64,000 nt of DNA. It comes from Pseudodesulfovibrio sp. (lineage in GTDB: Bacteria; Desulfobacterota; Desulfovibrionia; Desulfovibrionales; Desulfovibrionaceae). The translations under genes were made by a program, and so were the position numbers. Under the pieces are notes generated by a model that searched no databases, had not been told where the DNA came from, and saw only the letters and a program-made list of their open reading frames with translations. The stretch's first letter is position 1, and every line of letters begins with the position of its first letter. Positions 27,112-34,739 of the stretch are shown here, piece after piece. The stretch lies in NCBI GenBank assembly GCA_016342345.1, contig JAEINO010000016.1, forward strand, positions 1 through 64,000. Reading direction: 5' to 3'.

Positions 27112-27771
27112 CTAAAAGTCGCTGATTTTCATTATATTTTTGGTTTTCCCAAGAAGGACAAGAACATCTCCGTCTTCCAATTTCCTGTCTGCCTGAGGCA
27201 CAAAACTAAAAGAATGCTCACCAGCAAGACGATACGCGATAACCTGAAGAGAATATGTATTGGTCAAGTTCAAATCGCGCAAAGTCTTTCCGGCCCATTG
27301 CCGAACCAGAATTTCACGCGTCACCACATCCTTGCCCAGCCCAAGATAATCGTGAATACCAGGAACAGCAAGGCGATGAGCCAATTGCAAGGCAACGTAT
27401 TCCTCGGGAAAAACAACAAATGGCACACCAAGCTTGTAAAGCACGCGCTCATGCTCCGCACTGACGGCCTTGACCCATATTTTCTCAACACCCAGCGATT
27501 GCAGGTTGAGCACCACAAGAATACTAGCCTCCATGGAATTCCCCGTTGAGACGATAACCTTGTTCAGATCCTTGAATCCGATCTGCTCAAGTGCCTTCTC
27601 ATCCGTGGCGTCCAGCTGATATATCTGGGACAAGGAATCCTGAGCTCGTCGAACATGCTCACCATCTTTATCCACACCCACAACATCATGGCCCAATTCA
27701 GCCAAGGCAAATGCCAGGGAAAACCCAAACTTGCCAAGACCAATGACACCAATTTCCATTTTTTTTGCCAT
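27112..27771 (-). CDS. ktrA: KtrA/TrkA-type potassium channel regulator (RCK)
   Basis: From the ATG at 27771 the product has 219 residues. It begins with an RCK_N Rossmann fold (IGVIGLGKFGFSLAFALAELGHDVVGVD), which binds NAD(H) or ATP/ADP in this family, and ends with an RCK_C domain from about residue 140 (LGKDVVTREILVRQWAGKTL). It should form a cytoplasmic octameric ring gating the membrane subunit encoded just upstream. The open frame extends far upstream inside the neighbouring gene, but the Rossmann start fixes this ATG. RCK_C domains of some KtrA proteins bind c-di-AMP, and a c-di-AMP cyclase gene lies elsewhere in this window. Confidence 0.9.
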   Translation of the reverse strand: MAKKMEIGVIGLGKFGFSLAFALAELGHDVVGVDKDGEHVRRAQDSLSQIYQLDATDEKALEQIGFKDLNKVIVSTGNSMEASILVVLNLQSLGVEKIWVKAVSAEHERVLYKLGVPFVVFPEEYVALQLAHRLAVPGIHDYLGLGKDVVTREILVRQWAGKTLRDLNLTNTYSLQVIAYRLAGEHSFSFVPQADRKLEDGDVLVLLGKTKNIMKISDF

Positions 27772-27859
27772 AGAGCTTATCCGTCCAATAAAAAACGTTT
27801 TTTGCAGGCTGTTCAAAACAGTCCCCGATGTGAAATGCAGACAAAAATTACTCTCAAGA

Positions 27860-29224
27860 CTATCCAAGAGGCAAATCCGCAGTAGGTACCAAATATCTTC
27901 GACCTGTCTGCCAACTGTGCAAAGCGGACAAAAGCCACACAGGCCCCAATCTCCCAACAAACATAAGTACGATAATCATCGATTTCTCAGAACCATTGAG
28001 TTCTGGAGTCAACCCTGTTGACAATCCAACAGTCCCGAACGCGGAAATAACCTCGAACATGTTGACCATGATTTTTTCCCGACCCATGAGATATGATACG
28101 CCCGTACTTTCCAGAGACGTCAAGACCATGGTTCCCACGGTAACCAGAAGTATAGTCATGGTAACAAGGGATATGACCTTGTTCAGTGCATCCTGACTGA
28201 GGGCAAATCGTCCAATCTGCACCTGATCACGACCACGAAACTGAGAAGCCACGAAACCGCATAAGGCACGAAAGGTCGTAGTCTTGATGCCTCCCGCACA
28301 TGATCCTGGTGAACCGCCAATAAGCATAAGTACCATCATGAATGCCAATGACACATTGGTCATGGACCCGATATCCACGGTGTTGAATCCGGCAGTGCGA
28401 CAGGTAACAGACTGAAAAAGGGACGTAAGCACTCGCTCTCCAAGACTCACCGGCATGTTGTTCACCAGCCCTTCGGCCACGAAAATCACAACTGCTCCTA
28501 CAACGACCAGAAGCAATGAAGTTTTCAGGACAATGGATGTATGCCAACTGAGCAGATGCGCGCCCCTACGCACAGGCTCACGACGCAACATCACTCGCTT
28601 GAAAAGCGACGCACATTCATTGAGCACATAAAATCCAAGCCCGCCCAAAGTAATCAAAACCATGAAAACGATGTTGATTCCAACATTGCCACGCCACTGA
28701 GAAAGGCTGTCCGGATACAAAGAGAACCCGGCGTTGCAAAAGGCTGAAATGGAATGAAATATTGCAGAATAAGGAGAAAATCCGATGGGGTCCAGCAGCC
28801 ACAGGGTCACAGCCCCAATGGTTTCAAGCAGGAGCGTTCCGATTACCACCCTGATCAGGAATCTGGCCAGACTGAAGGATGGATCATGCAACAAGCTTTG
28901 CCCCACGGCAAGTCTGTCATTGAGCGACACCTGCTTGCCGAGCAGATAGAAAATCAGCGTGGTGAACGTCATGATACCCAATCCGCCAAATTGAATAAGA
29001 ATCAGGATGACATTCTGCCCCATAAACGAAAAATACGTTCCGGTATCAACCACGGCCAAACCAGTAACACACATGGCCGATGTAGCAGTAAACAGGGCAT
29101 CAATGACTGTCAGCGGGCCACCAGGATGATTTGCATCCAAGTAAAGCAGCAGTGTTCCGATCAGGATGGCCCCGGCAAAAAACCAGACAGGCAACCAATA
29201 AGGTGACAAGAGTTTGGTTCGCAT
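27860..29224 (-). CDS. ktrB: TrkH/KtrB-type potassium transporter membrane subunit
   Basis: This 454-residue membrane protein has about ten hydrophobic segments with the four TrkH/KtrB pore loops. The filter-like 'TATSAMCVTGLAVVDTG', 'SISAFCNAGFS', 'SVTCRTAGFNTVDIG' and 'ISAFGTVGLSTGL' are visible, each with the conserved Gly. It imports potassium, probably coupled to sodium, under control of the KtrA subunit. The ATG at 29224 is chosen because the longer GTG start at 29257 overlaps the upstream gene by 22 bp. Confidence 0.9.
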   Translation of the reverse strand: MRTKLLSPYWLPVWFFAGAILIGTLLLYLDANHPGGPLTVIDALFTATSAMCVTGLAVVDTGTYFSFMGQNVILILIQFGGLGIMTFTTLIFYLLGKQVSLNDRLAVGQSLLHDPSFSLARFLIRVVIGTLLLETIGAVTLWLLDPIGFSPYSAIFHSISAFCNAGFSLYPDSLSQWRGNVGINIVFMVLITLGGLGFYVLNECASLFKRVMLRREPVRRGAHLLSWHTSIVLKTSLLLVVVGAVVIFVAEGLVNNMPVSLGERVLTSLFQSVTCRTAGFNTVDIGSMTNVSLAFMMVLMLIGGSPGSCAGGIKTTTFRALCGFVASQFRGRDQVQIGRFALSQDALNKVISLVTMTILLVTVGTMVLTSLESTGVSYLMGREKIMVNMFEVISAFGTVGLSTGLTPELNGSEKSMIIVLMFVGRLGPVWLLSALHSWQTGRRYLVPTADLPLG

Positions 29225-29235
29225 GATTCCGTTGG

Positions 29236-29649
29236 CTACTTGTACCGGGCGTGACACTCGGTTTTCATATGATTGAGATCATCGACCACCATCCGCAACT
29301 GAGCCATGTTCTTTTCGGCAAGAGCTTCGGAGAGGTCGTTACAGGCGTCCATGAAACGCGGATAATGCTCGTCGCCCTTTCCGGGATACGCAGCCATGGC
29401 TCGCCCGGTTTCCAAAAAGACTTCAACAACCCTGGACAATGGAAATAAATCCCGATGGATGGCCTCGAAGATCAACTTGAAGTGCTCCTTCATCCGTTTC
29501 TTGATCGATTCATATTCTGCACCCTTTCCACCCACAACTCCAGCTTTTGCTTCACCGAGTTCGGATGGTTCCCGAGTCGATACAAAGCAGGAGTCGCCGT
29601 TGGGGGTCAGCGTAATTTCGCATCTTGATCCAAACATGCGCCTGTTCAC
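29236..29649 (-). CDS. hypothetical protein of 137 residues
   Basis: No family is recognised. The protein opens with a short beta-rich region (residues 5-27, 'CEITLTPNGDSCFVS'), followed by a mostly helical, charged domain with 'RMKEHFKLIFEAIHRDLFPLSRVVEVFLETGRAMAAYP'. It lacks a signal peptide and membrane segments. The gene lies 12 bp from both shikimate kinase and the KtrB gene on the same strand, so it is probably co-transcribed. A GTG at 29649 or an ATG at 29637 may be the start. Confidence 0.6.
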   Translation of the reverse strand: MNRRMFGSRCEITLTPNGDSCFVSTREPSELGEAKAGVVGGKGAEYESIKKRMKEHFKLIFEAIHRDLFPLSRVVEVFLETGRAMAAYPGKGDEHYPRFMDACNDLSEALAEKNMAQLRMVVDDLNHMKTECHARYK

Positions 29650-29661
29650 CAGTACTCAAAT

Positions 29662-30186
29662 TCATTCAGAAAAACTTTGAATCCGGGTCACGGCATACTC
29701 CACAACCTCATCCAGATCTACTTGGGGAAGCACAAAATCAGCGCACGTTTCGTACAGTAAAGCGCGTTCCGCCAGAACTTCCCGAACCTCATCAACAATG
29801 GACTGACCTGTCAGGGAAGGTCGTTGCGCCTCGTTCGGATCATTCATGAGCCGTACAGCAAGCTCTTCCGGGGAAACCTTGAGGTACAAAGTTATACCAG
29901 TTTTCAAGACATCGCGATTCTTTTCGCGCAGGATGATGCCCCCGCCGCACCCGACAACATGATTCCTCTTGTCTGCGACTCGCTCCAGAACCTCGGTTTC
30001 ATAATCCCTGAATGCATCCCAACCGTTTTTGTCCACGTACTCGGATATCTCCATCCCCACAGATTCAACCAGGACATGATCTGTATCAACGAACTCAAAA
30101 CCGAGTCGAGTTGCCAATCCGCGCCCTACGCTGGTCTTGCCGCAGGCACGAGGTCCTATGAGAAATATGTTTGGCATAACTTGCAT
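29662..30186 (-). CDS. aroK: shikimate kinase
   Basis: This 174-residue protein has Walker A 'GPRACGKTSVGRGLA' (about 12-26), the shikimate-binding 'DTD' in 'FVDTDHVL', 'FRDYETEVLERV', and the 'GCGGGIIL' segment. The lid region 'RPSLTG' follows. It phosphorylates shikimate with ATP. The nucleotide motif has 'RACGKT' where 'MGAGKS' is more common; AroL-like enzymes show this variant. The likely alternative start is the ATG at 30177. Confidence 0.9.
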   Translation of the reverse strand: MQVMPNIFLIGPRACGKTSVGRGLATRLGFEFVDTDHVLVESVGMEISEYVDKNGWDAFRDYETEVLERVADKRNHVVGCGGGIILREKNRDVLKTGITLYLKVSPEELAVRLMNDPNEAQRPSLTGQSIVDEVREVLAERALLYETCADFVLPQVDLDEVVEYAVTRIQSFSE

Positions 30187-30307
30187 GAATCAGATCGTAG
30201 AGAAAAAATGACGATCCTTCAATGCCTTATGTTTTTCACGCCTTTGCAATTCCATAAATACTTGATAGATTTCGTGCACCATCAAGAACTCAAGCAAGGA
30301 TATACAT

Positions 30308-31321
30308 ATGAAAACCGCCATATTCGGGTTCTCAGGCTCAGGAAAAACCGATCTTTTCGCAGCCTTGTCCGGGCCCGCAGCCGCCGCAGCAGGCAACCGT
30401 GCCATGATCAAAGTTCATGATCAACGTCTTGACCCACTTATCACGCTTTTCAACCCCAAAAAAATAACCTACAGCGAAATAGAATATCTGGACATCCCTG
30501 GAGGAGGAGGCAAAGGAACCGGCCTTGGCGAACGAGTCCTCAATGAAATCAGGCCTTACGACTGTTTCATCGGCGTCCTTGACGGATTTTCAGGCATGAA
30601 CAACCCCGAGCATCAATGGCAGGCAATCGAAGCCGACATGATGGTTACGGACATGGCCGTCATCGAAAAACGTCTGGAAAAAATCACAACAGACAAAAAA
30701 AAGAACAAGGCCCTTGTCGATCCCAAAGAAGAAGAAACATTGAAACAGGCCTTGAACCTCCTCGAAAACGAACACCCGCTCAGGACAAATTCCGATATCT
30801 CGGACAAGCCCGAACTCAAGGGCTACAAATTTCTCTCTGCAAGACCAATTCTCTATGCGTGGAACTGCCCCGAAGGAGAAGAGGAAAACATGAAACTACC
30901 AGAAAATGCTCCGGGCATGACCCACATCGCCATCTCCGCAAAACTGGAACGCGAGCTTGCCGAAATTGACGATCCAGAAGAAAAAGCCATGTTTCTGCAG
31001 GACCTTGAAATCACCGAATCAGTTCTGGACAAGGTCATTACCAAAACCTACCACCTACTCGGCCTCATTTCCTATCTCACAGCGGGCGAAGATGAATGCC
31101 GCACATGGCCGCTTCGCGCTGGTTCAACCGCACCTCAGGCTGCGGGTGTCATCCACACCGATTTTGAAAAAGGATTTATCCGAGCCGAAATCATAGGGTA
31201 TCAGGATTTCATCGAAGCCGGGAATTTCAAGAAGGCCAAAGAACTTGGTCTCGCCCGACTGGAAGGCAAGGAATACATTGTTCAGGATGGTGACATCATT
31301 GAATTCCGCTTCAATGTGTAA
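30308..31321 (+). CDS. YchF/Obg-like P-loop GTPase/ATPase with TGS domain (divergent)
   Basis: This 337-residue protein has an N-terminal P-loop 'GFSGSGKT' (residues 7-14), a switch-like 'LDIPGGGGKGTGLGERVL', and a C-terminal TGS domain ('GVIHTDFEKGFIRAEIIGYQDF' to the closing 'DGDIIEFRFN'). The C-terminal half matches YchF (DUF933). True YchF has an NVGKS P-loop and a NxxE nucleotide-specificity motif; here these are SGSGKT and 'AWNCPEGEE'. It is therefore a divergent paralogue rather than the housekeeping YchF. Function unknown; ribosome association is known for the family. Confidence 0.75.
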   Translation: MKTAIFGFSGSGKTDLFAALSGPAAAAAGNRAMIKVHDQRLDPLITLFNPKKITYSEIEYLDIPGGGGKGTGLGERVLNEIRPYDCFIGVLDGFSGMNNPEHQWQAIEADMMVTDMAVIEKRLEKITTDKKKNKALVDPKEEETLKQALNLLENEHPLRTNSDISDKPELKGYKFLSARPILYAWNCPEGEEENMKLPENAPGMTHIAISAKLERELAEIDDPEEKAMFLQDLEITESVLDKVITKTYHLLGLISYLTAGEDECRTWPLRAGSTAPQAAGVIHTDFEKGFIRAEIIGYQDFIEAGNFKKAKELGLARLEGKEYIVQDGDIIEFRFNV

Positions 31322-31388
31322 ATCAAAATAATAAACAGGCACAAGGTGATTTGGCAGCAAGGCCGTCTGCCTTGTGTCTCATGCAGAA

Positions 31389-32597
31389 CTACCTGACGTT
31401 TTCTTCCCAGCCCTTTGCCAGCGCTTCCATATATTCAGCCGGTATTTCCGGCAATGAGGCCTTTGCCAACTCGACAGGCCCCAGAAATGATTCGCCCAAT
31501 TCCACTGCCGCAAAACCATCCCATTGCTCTTTGCTCAATGTATCCAGATTGATTGCCGGATAATCCCCCCAATTGGACGGCTCGAATTTGGAGAGTTGCG
31601 CTTCGGGAGACAACAGGAAATTCGCCACAACCATGGCTCCTGCCTTGTTGGAAGCACTTTCGGGAATTGCCACGAAATGTTGAGTATGTACTGTCCCTCC
31701 ATTCATGACATAGGTCCTCACGGTTTCGGCAAACTGCCCGTCAAGCCTTTTGGCCTGGGCATGGAGAGGACGATATGACATGCAGATATCAACAACACCA
31801 GTCCTGAAAAGTTCATCCAGCTCGATGACGCTTTCAGGATACTCTTCACCATGTCGCCAAAGATACGGCTTCATCTCATTAAGAAAAGCCCACACCTTTG
31901 GTGCCTGTTTTTCAAACAACTCCTGATTCCAGCCTGGCAAATACATCTTGGGGCCGCCGGCTTCTGCATAAAAAGCCTGTAGAACAAAAGCCAGACCCGT
32001 AAAATCCGAAGGTCGAGGGTACGTAAATCTGCCGGGATTATCCTTGACCCACTTGAGCAGGTCTGTGAAATTTTTAGGTGGCGAATTCAATCGTGCACTG
32101 TCGTATTCAAATACGAACTGCGTCCGACCCAACGGGACTTCGTAACCTTCCACCGGATAACCAAAATCATACGCTGCCATTTGCTTGTTCACATGCTTGA
32201 CATAATTGGGCATTTTTTCGGCAAACGGACCAAACAAGACTCCGGATTTGCGGGCCTTTTTGAAATTCTTTCCATTAATCCATAACAGATCAACACCGCC
32301 AACAATTTTGCCAGCCTTCTTTTCCTCCTCAAGTTTGGAAACAATCACCTCAAGACTCAAGGGGACCCGAACAAGGGTGATTCCGTACCGTGTCTTGATT
32401 TCTTCGGCAACATAGGTATCAATCCATTCATTGACGAATGGCAAACCACCATACATGTAAAAATGTACAGTGCTTTCCGTGGCCTCGGTCTTGATAGTGC
32501 TCCAATTCCCGCTCGTGGCTGCGGATTTCCCATCTCCACTACCAGAACAACCGACAAGACAGAACACAAGTACAATGATGCCCAGGAATCGCTTCAT
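31389..32597 (-). CDS. ABC-type solute-binding lipoprotein (YnjB-like), orphan
   Basis: From the ATG at 32597 (after GGAAGGGG) the product has 402 residues. Residues 1-18 are a lipoprotein signal with lipobox LVGC. The mature protein resembles the YnjB / COG4134 branch of solute-binding proteins ('VDLLWINGKNFKKARKSGVLFGPF', 'LGRTQFVFEYDSARL', 'FLLSPEAQLSKFEPSNWGDYPAI'). No permease or ATPase gene is adjacent; it is 40 bp downstream of a kinase-fold gene on the same strand. The ligand is unknown. Confidence 0.75.
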   Translation of the reverse strand: MKRFLGIIVLVFCLVGCSGSGDGKSAATSGNWSTIKTEATESTVHFYMYGGLPFVNEWIDTYVAEEIKTRYGITLVRVPLSLEVIVSKLEEEKKAGKIVGGVDLLWINGKNFKKARKSGVLFGPFAEKMPNYVKHVNKQMAAYDFGYPVEGYEVPLGRTQFVFEYDSARLNSPPKNFTDLLKWVKDNPGRFTYPRPSDFTGLAFVLQAFYAEAGGPKMYLPGWNQELFEKQAPKVWAFLNEMKPYLWRHGEEYPESVIELDELFRTGVVDICMSYRPLHAQAKRLDGQFAETVRTYVMNGGTVHTQHFVAIPESASNKAGAMVVANFLLSPEAQLSKFEPSNWGDYPAINLDTLSKEQWDGFAAVELGESFLGPVELAKASLPEIPAEYMEALAKGWEENVR

Positions 32598-32637
32598 ACC
32601 CCTTCCTCTGAATAAGATTCTCCCCACTTCATACCAC

Positions 32638-33543
32638 TCAAACATCACTCTTCAAAATCCTGGACCGAATCACTGCCGCCTGCTCAAAAAGGTTGGCCCG
32701 CCGAACAAACTCTTCAACCGGAACATCCAATCCGGCTGCGTTCATATATGCCTCCGAAAACCGTTTCTTTTCATCATCATCGCGACAATACCCGAATTCG
32801 CCAGCAAGACTTGCCTGCACGAAAAAACTCCCCATATCAACATAACGACTGGAAACGACACCACACTCCCAATCCACCAGAACACCTGTTTTGTCCTCGT
32901 CCTCGTCCACATCCTCATCGTCGATAAGAAAATCACTTGGACACACTGAACCATTAACAATGACAGGAAAATCATCATCACAAAATTCCTCGACCTCCCC
33001 TGCAATATATTCCAGCTTTTCGATACTCACGCCAAGCTGCGCCAGAACCTCATCCCCATCTTCACGCGTACCGATCTTCTCAATAATCTTCCGGCACTGC
33101 CTGACGGAATCCGACACAGGATTTTTTTGTTCAATCAGTCGCACACCTGCGGGAACACAATGGACTTTGGCAAGAATTTCGGCAGCCACTTTCCAGTCGT
33201 CATTGCAAACAAGCGGACGACCTTCAAGGTACTCCATAAGCATGACACCCATACCCAAACTACCCGGTTCCGAGTCGCAATAAAAAGGCCGGGGAGTGAC
33301 ACCCGAACGCCTGACAGCCTGAAGAACGGCGAACTCGTACTCCACGTGATCCATCAAACCCAATCGGCTTAAATGGTTGACTCTGAACAAATACTGAACC
33401 TCGCCAGACAACTCATTTGCAGTAATCAGGAAATTAGTATTGCTTTCCCCAGAGCCAAGAAGGACAACCTGCTCTTCATAATCATCAAGTTTAACCCAGC
33501 CCTTGCTATTCAAATATTCATATACTTCCTGTTTTGAATTCAT
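32638..33543 (-). CDS. kinase-fold (APH/choline kinase-like) protein with degenerate catalytic loop
   Basis: This 301-residue protein has the APH fold: the N-lobe loop 'LLGSGESNTNFLI' (29-41), the hinge 'LMEYLEGRPL', and the C-lobe. The catalytic loop, normally HGDxxxxN, reads N-G-S-V-C-P-S-D at 197-204, so the catalytic Asp, its His and the metal-binding Asn are all replaced. The later metal-binding Asp of 'LVDWECG' (Asp224) is kept. An acidic insert DDEDVDEDED follows at 208-217. It is probably a pseudokinase or binds a small ligand without transfer. The pairing with the downstream binding-protein gene may be functional. Confidence 0.7.
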   Translation of the reverse strand: MNSKQEVYEYLNSKGWVKLDDYEEQVVLLGSGESNTNFLITANELSGEVQYLFRVNHLSRLGLMDHVEYEFAVLQAVRRSGVTPRPFYCDSEPGSLGMGVMLMEYLEGRPLVCNDDWKVAAEILAKVHCVPAGVRLIEQKNPVSDSVRQCRKIIEKIGTREDGDEVLAQLGVSIEKLEYIAGEVEEFCDDDFPVIVNGSVCPSDFLIDDEDVDEDEDKTGVLVDWECGVVSSRYVDMGSFFVQASLAGEFGYCRDDDEKKRFSEAYMNAAGLDVPVEEFVRRANLFEQAAVIRSRILKSDV

Positions 33544-33631
33544 AACAAATTGATATCAGAAAGATACCCGGCCCTGCAATCACACATGATTTTAACTTGC
33601 CTTATTGATAAATAGTAACTATTATTATTTT

Positions 33632-33850
33632 ATGAGCACTACAAACATGAATACCCAATATCGTGAAGTCGCCATTGAGCTGGGAGATTGCCGCTCCTGC
33701 CAGGGCTGTATCGACATGAATCCTGATATCTTTGAATGGGATGACGATTTGAACATGCCGTATGTATGTCGCTCAAAGGTAACAGAAGAAGAAGTTCGCG
33801 ACATTATCAACTGCTGCCCCGAGGATTGCATCATTTTTGTGGATGATTAA
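33632..33850 (+). CDS. small ferredoxin, single [4Fe-4S] type
   Basis: This acidic protein of about 72 residues has the motif CRSCQGC (C-x2-C-x2-C) and a distal 'CCPEDC', matching a mono-cluster bacterial ferredoxin of the Desulfovibrio kind ('MNPDIFEWDDD' after the first cysteines). It carries low-potential electrons in the cytoplasm. An additional C near 'YVCRSKV' is usual in forms with a disulfide or second cluster. The start is uncertain (ATG at 33632 or 33647; neither has a good ribosome site). Confidence 0.8.
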   Translation: MSTTNMNTQYREVAIELGDCRSCQGCIDMNPDIFEWDDDLNMPYVCRSKVTEEEVRDIINCCPEDCIIFVDD

Positions 33851-33895
33851 GAAATCGGCTTTTGATCTTTCATACTGTTGGCCGATAAAGTATAA

Positions 33896-33934
33896 ACCAA
33901 TTTTTTGTGCAAAATTTAAGCACATAAAATTGGT
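33896..33934. repeat. AT-rich inverted repeat
   Basis: ACCAATTTT-TT-GTGC pairs with GCAC-AT-AAAATTGGT around AAAATTTAA. It lies 46 bp after the ferredoxin stop. It may be a terminator without T-run or an operator. Confidence 0.5.
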
Positions 33935-34012
33935 TCTTTAAAATTTAGCCAAGATATAATCCAGAAACTTCCATTCATCCCCAAATATCATTCACTTCTA
34001 TTCAGAGGGCAG

Positions 34013-34585
34013 CTAGTCCTTTTTCGACGGAGACGGCTCAGGACAGGACTCGTTGCAACAGGTTCCAAACAGAAATCCGCAATATGTATGAAAGACACGC
34101 GTCTGCCGTTCTCGCTGTTCGACAGTAAGTGGCCTGACATCGGACTCTTCAGCCATCTTCAAGAGCCGTTCCCAGTTCGGTATAGCTTCCATGCCACGCG
34201 CAACCACATCTCCGCTCATGACATTCATAAGTGATGCATGCATTGTATCTGTAACTAATGCGAAGGCAACCGGTCCGTCTGGTACAAGCCGACCGGCACA
34301 AACCGTTTCGCGCTCGTAACTTCCAACTTCGCCTGAACAAAAAATAATTACAAAGATGGGTTTGTTCGAATCATCATAGACAACATAATCCAACGGACGC
34401 TCAAAATCCTCACCGTCCACGGAATATTTCAGTTTGACCTTGGGCCTAATGTTGTTCTTGGGAAAACCCTTCTCTTCAACCAGCAACTTGACCAGAGCCT
34501 GACGAAATTCCTCGAACGTGGTCTCGTCAACATCTTCGCCGGTCAGGTAGTCCCGAAGAGTTCCACCCAAACTCGTTTCGTGCAT
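34013..34585 (-). CDS. HsdR N-terminal-like (PD-(D/E)XK fold) protein, degenerate active site
   Basis: This 190-residue protein resembles the stand-alone 'type I restriction enzyme R protein N-terminal domain' family. The recognisable stretch is 'FRQALVKLLVEEKGFPKNNIRPKVKLKYSVDGEDFERPLDYVVYDDSNKPIFVI'. In active members the next strand carries E-x-K; here it reads I-F-C-S, so nuclease activity is unlikely. The C-terminus is Cys-rich (YCGFLFGTCCNESCPEP). There is no methylase or specificity gene nearby, so it is not a restriction system. The start follows a GAGGGGGGGG sequence. Confidence 0.7.
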   Translation of the reverse strand: MHETSLGGTLRDYLTGEDVDETTFEEFRQALVKLLVEEKGFPKNNIRPKVKLKYSVDGEDFERPLDYVVYDDSNKPIFVIIFCSGEVGSYERETVCAGRLVPDGPVAFALVTDTMHASLMNVMSGDVVARGMEAIPNWERLLKMAEESDVRPLTVEQRERQTRVFHTYCGFLFGTCCNESCPEPSPSKKD

Positions 34586-34739
34586 GCCCCCCCCCTCTTT
34601 ACCTCAAACTCACGCCACAATCATGACTATGTCCAACATACATATTCAAGCCAACTCTACAATTATGGCCGAACAAAACAAATATACCCACCATGAAACG
34701 CCCTTGGCAAAACCCACAGACATCAAAAAAGGCTGGAAG

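Noticed and set aside
29236-29649. Possible regulator of potassium uptake
   Set aside because: Position beside KtrB alone is not evidence; the protein has no recognisable domain.
34013-34585. Remnant of a restriction-modification system
   Set aside because: No methylase or specificity gene is near and the active-site residues are not visible; family members occur alone.
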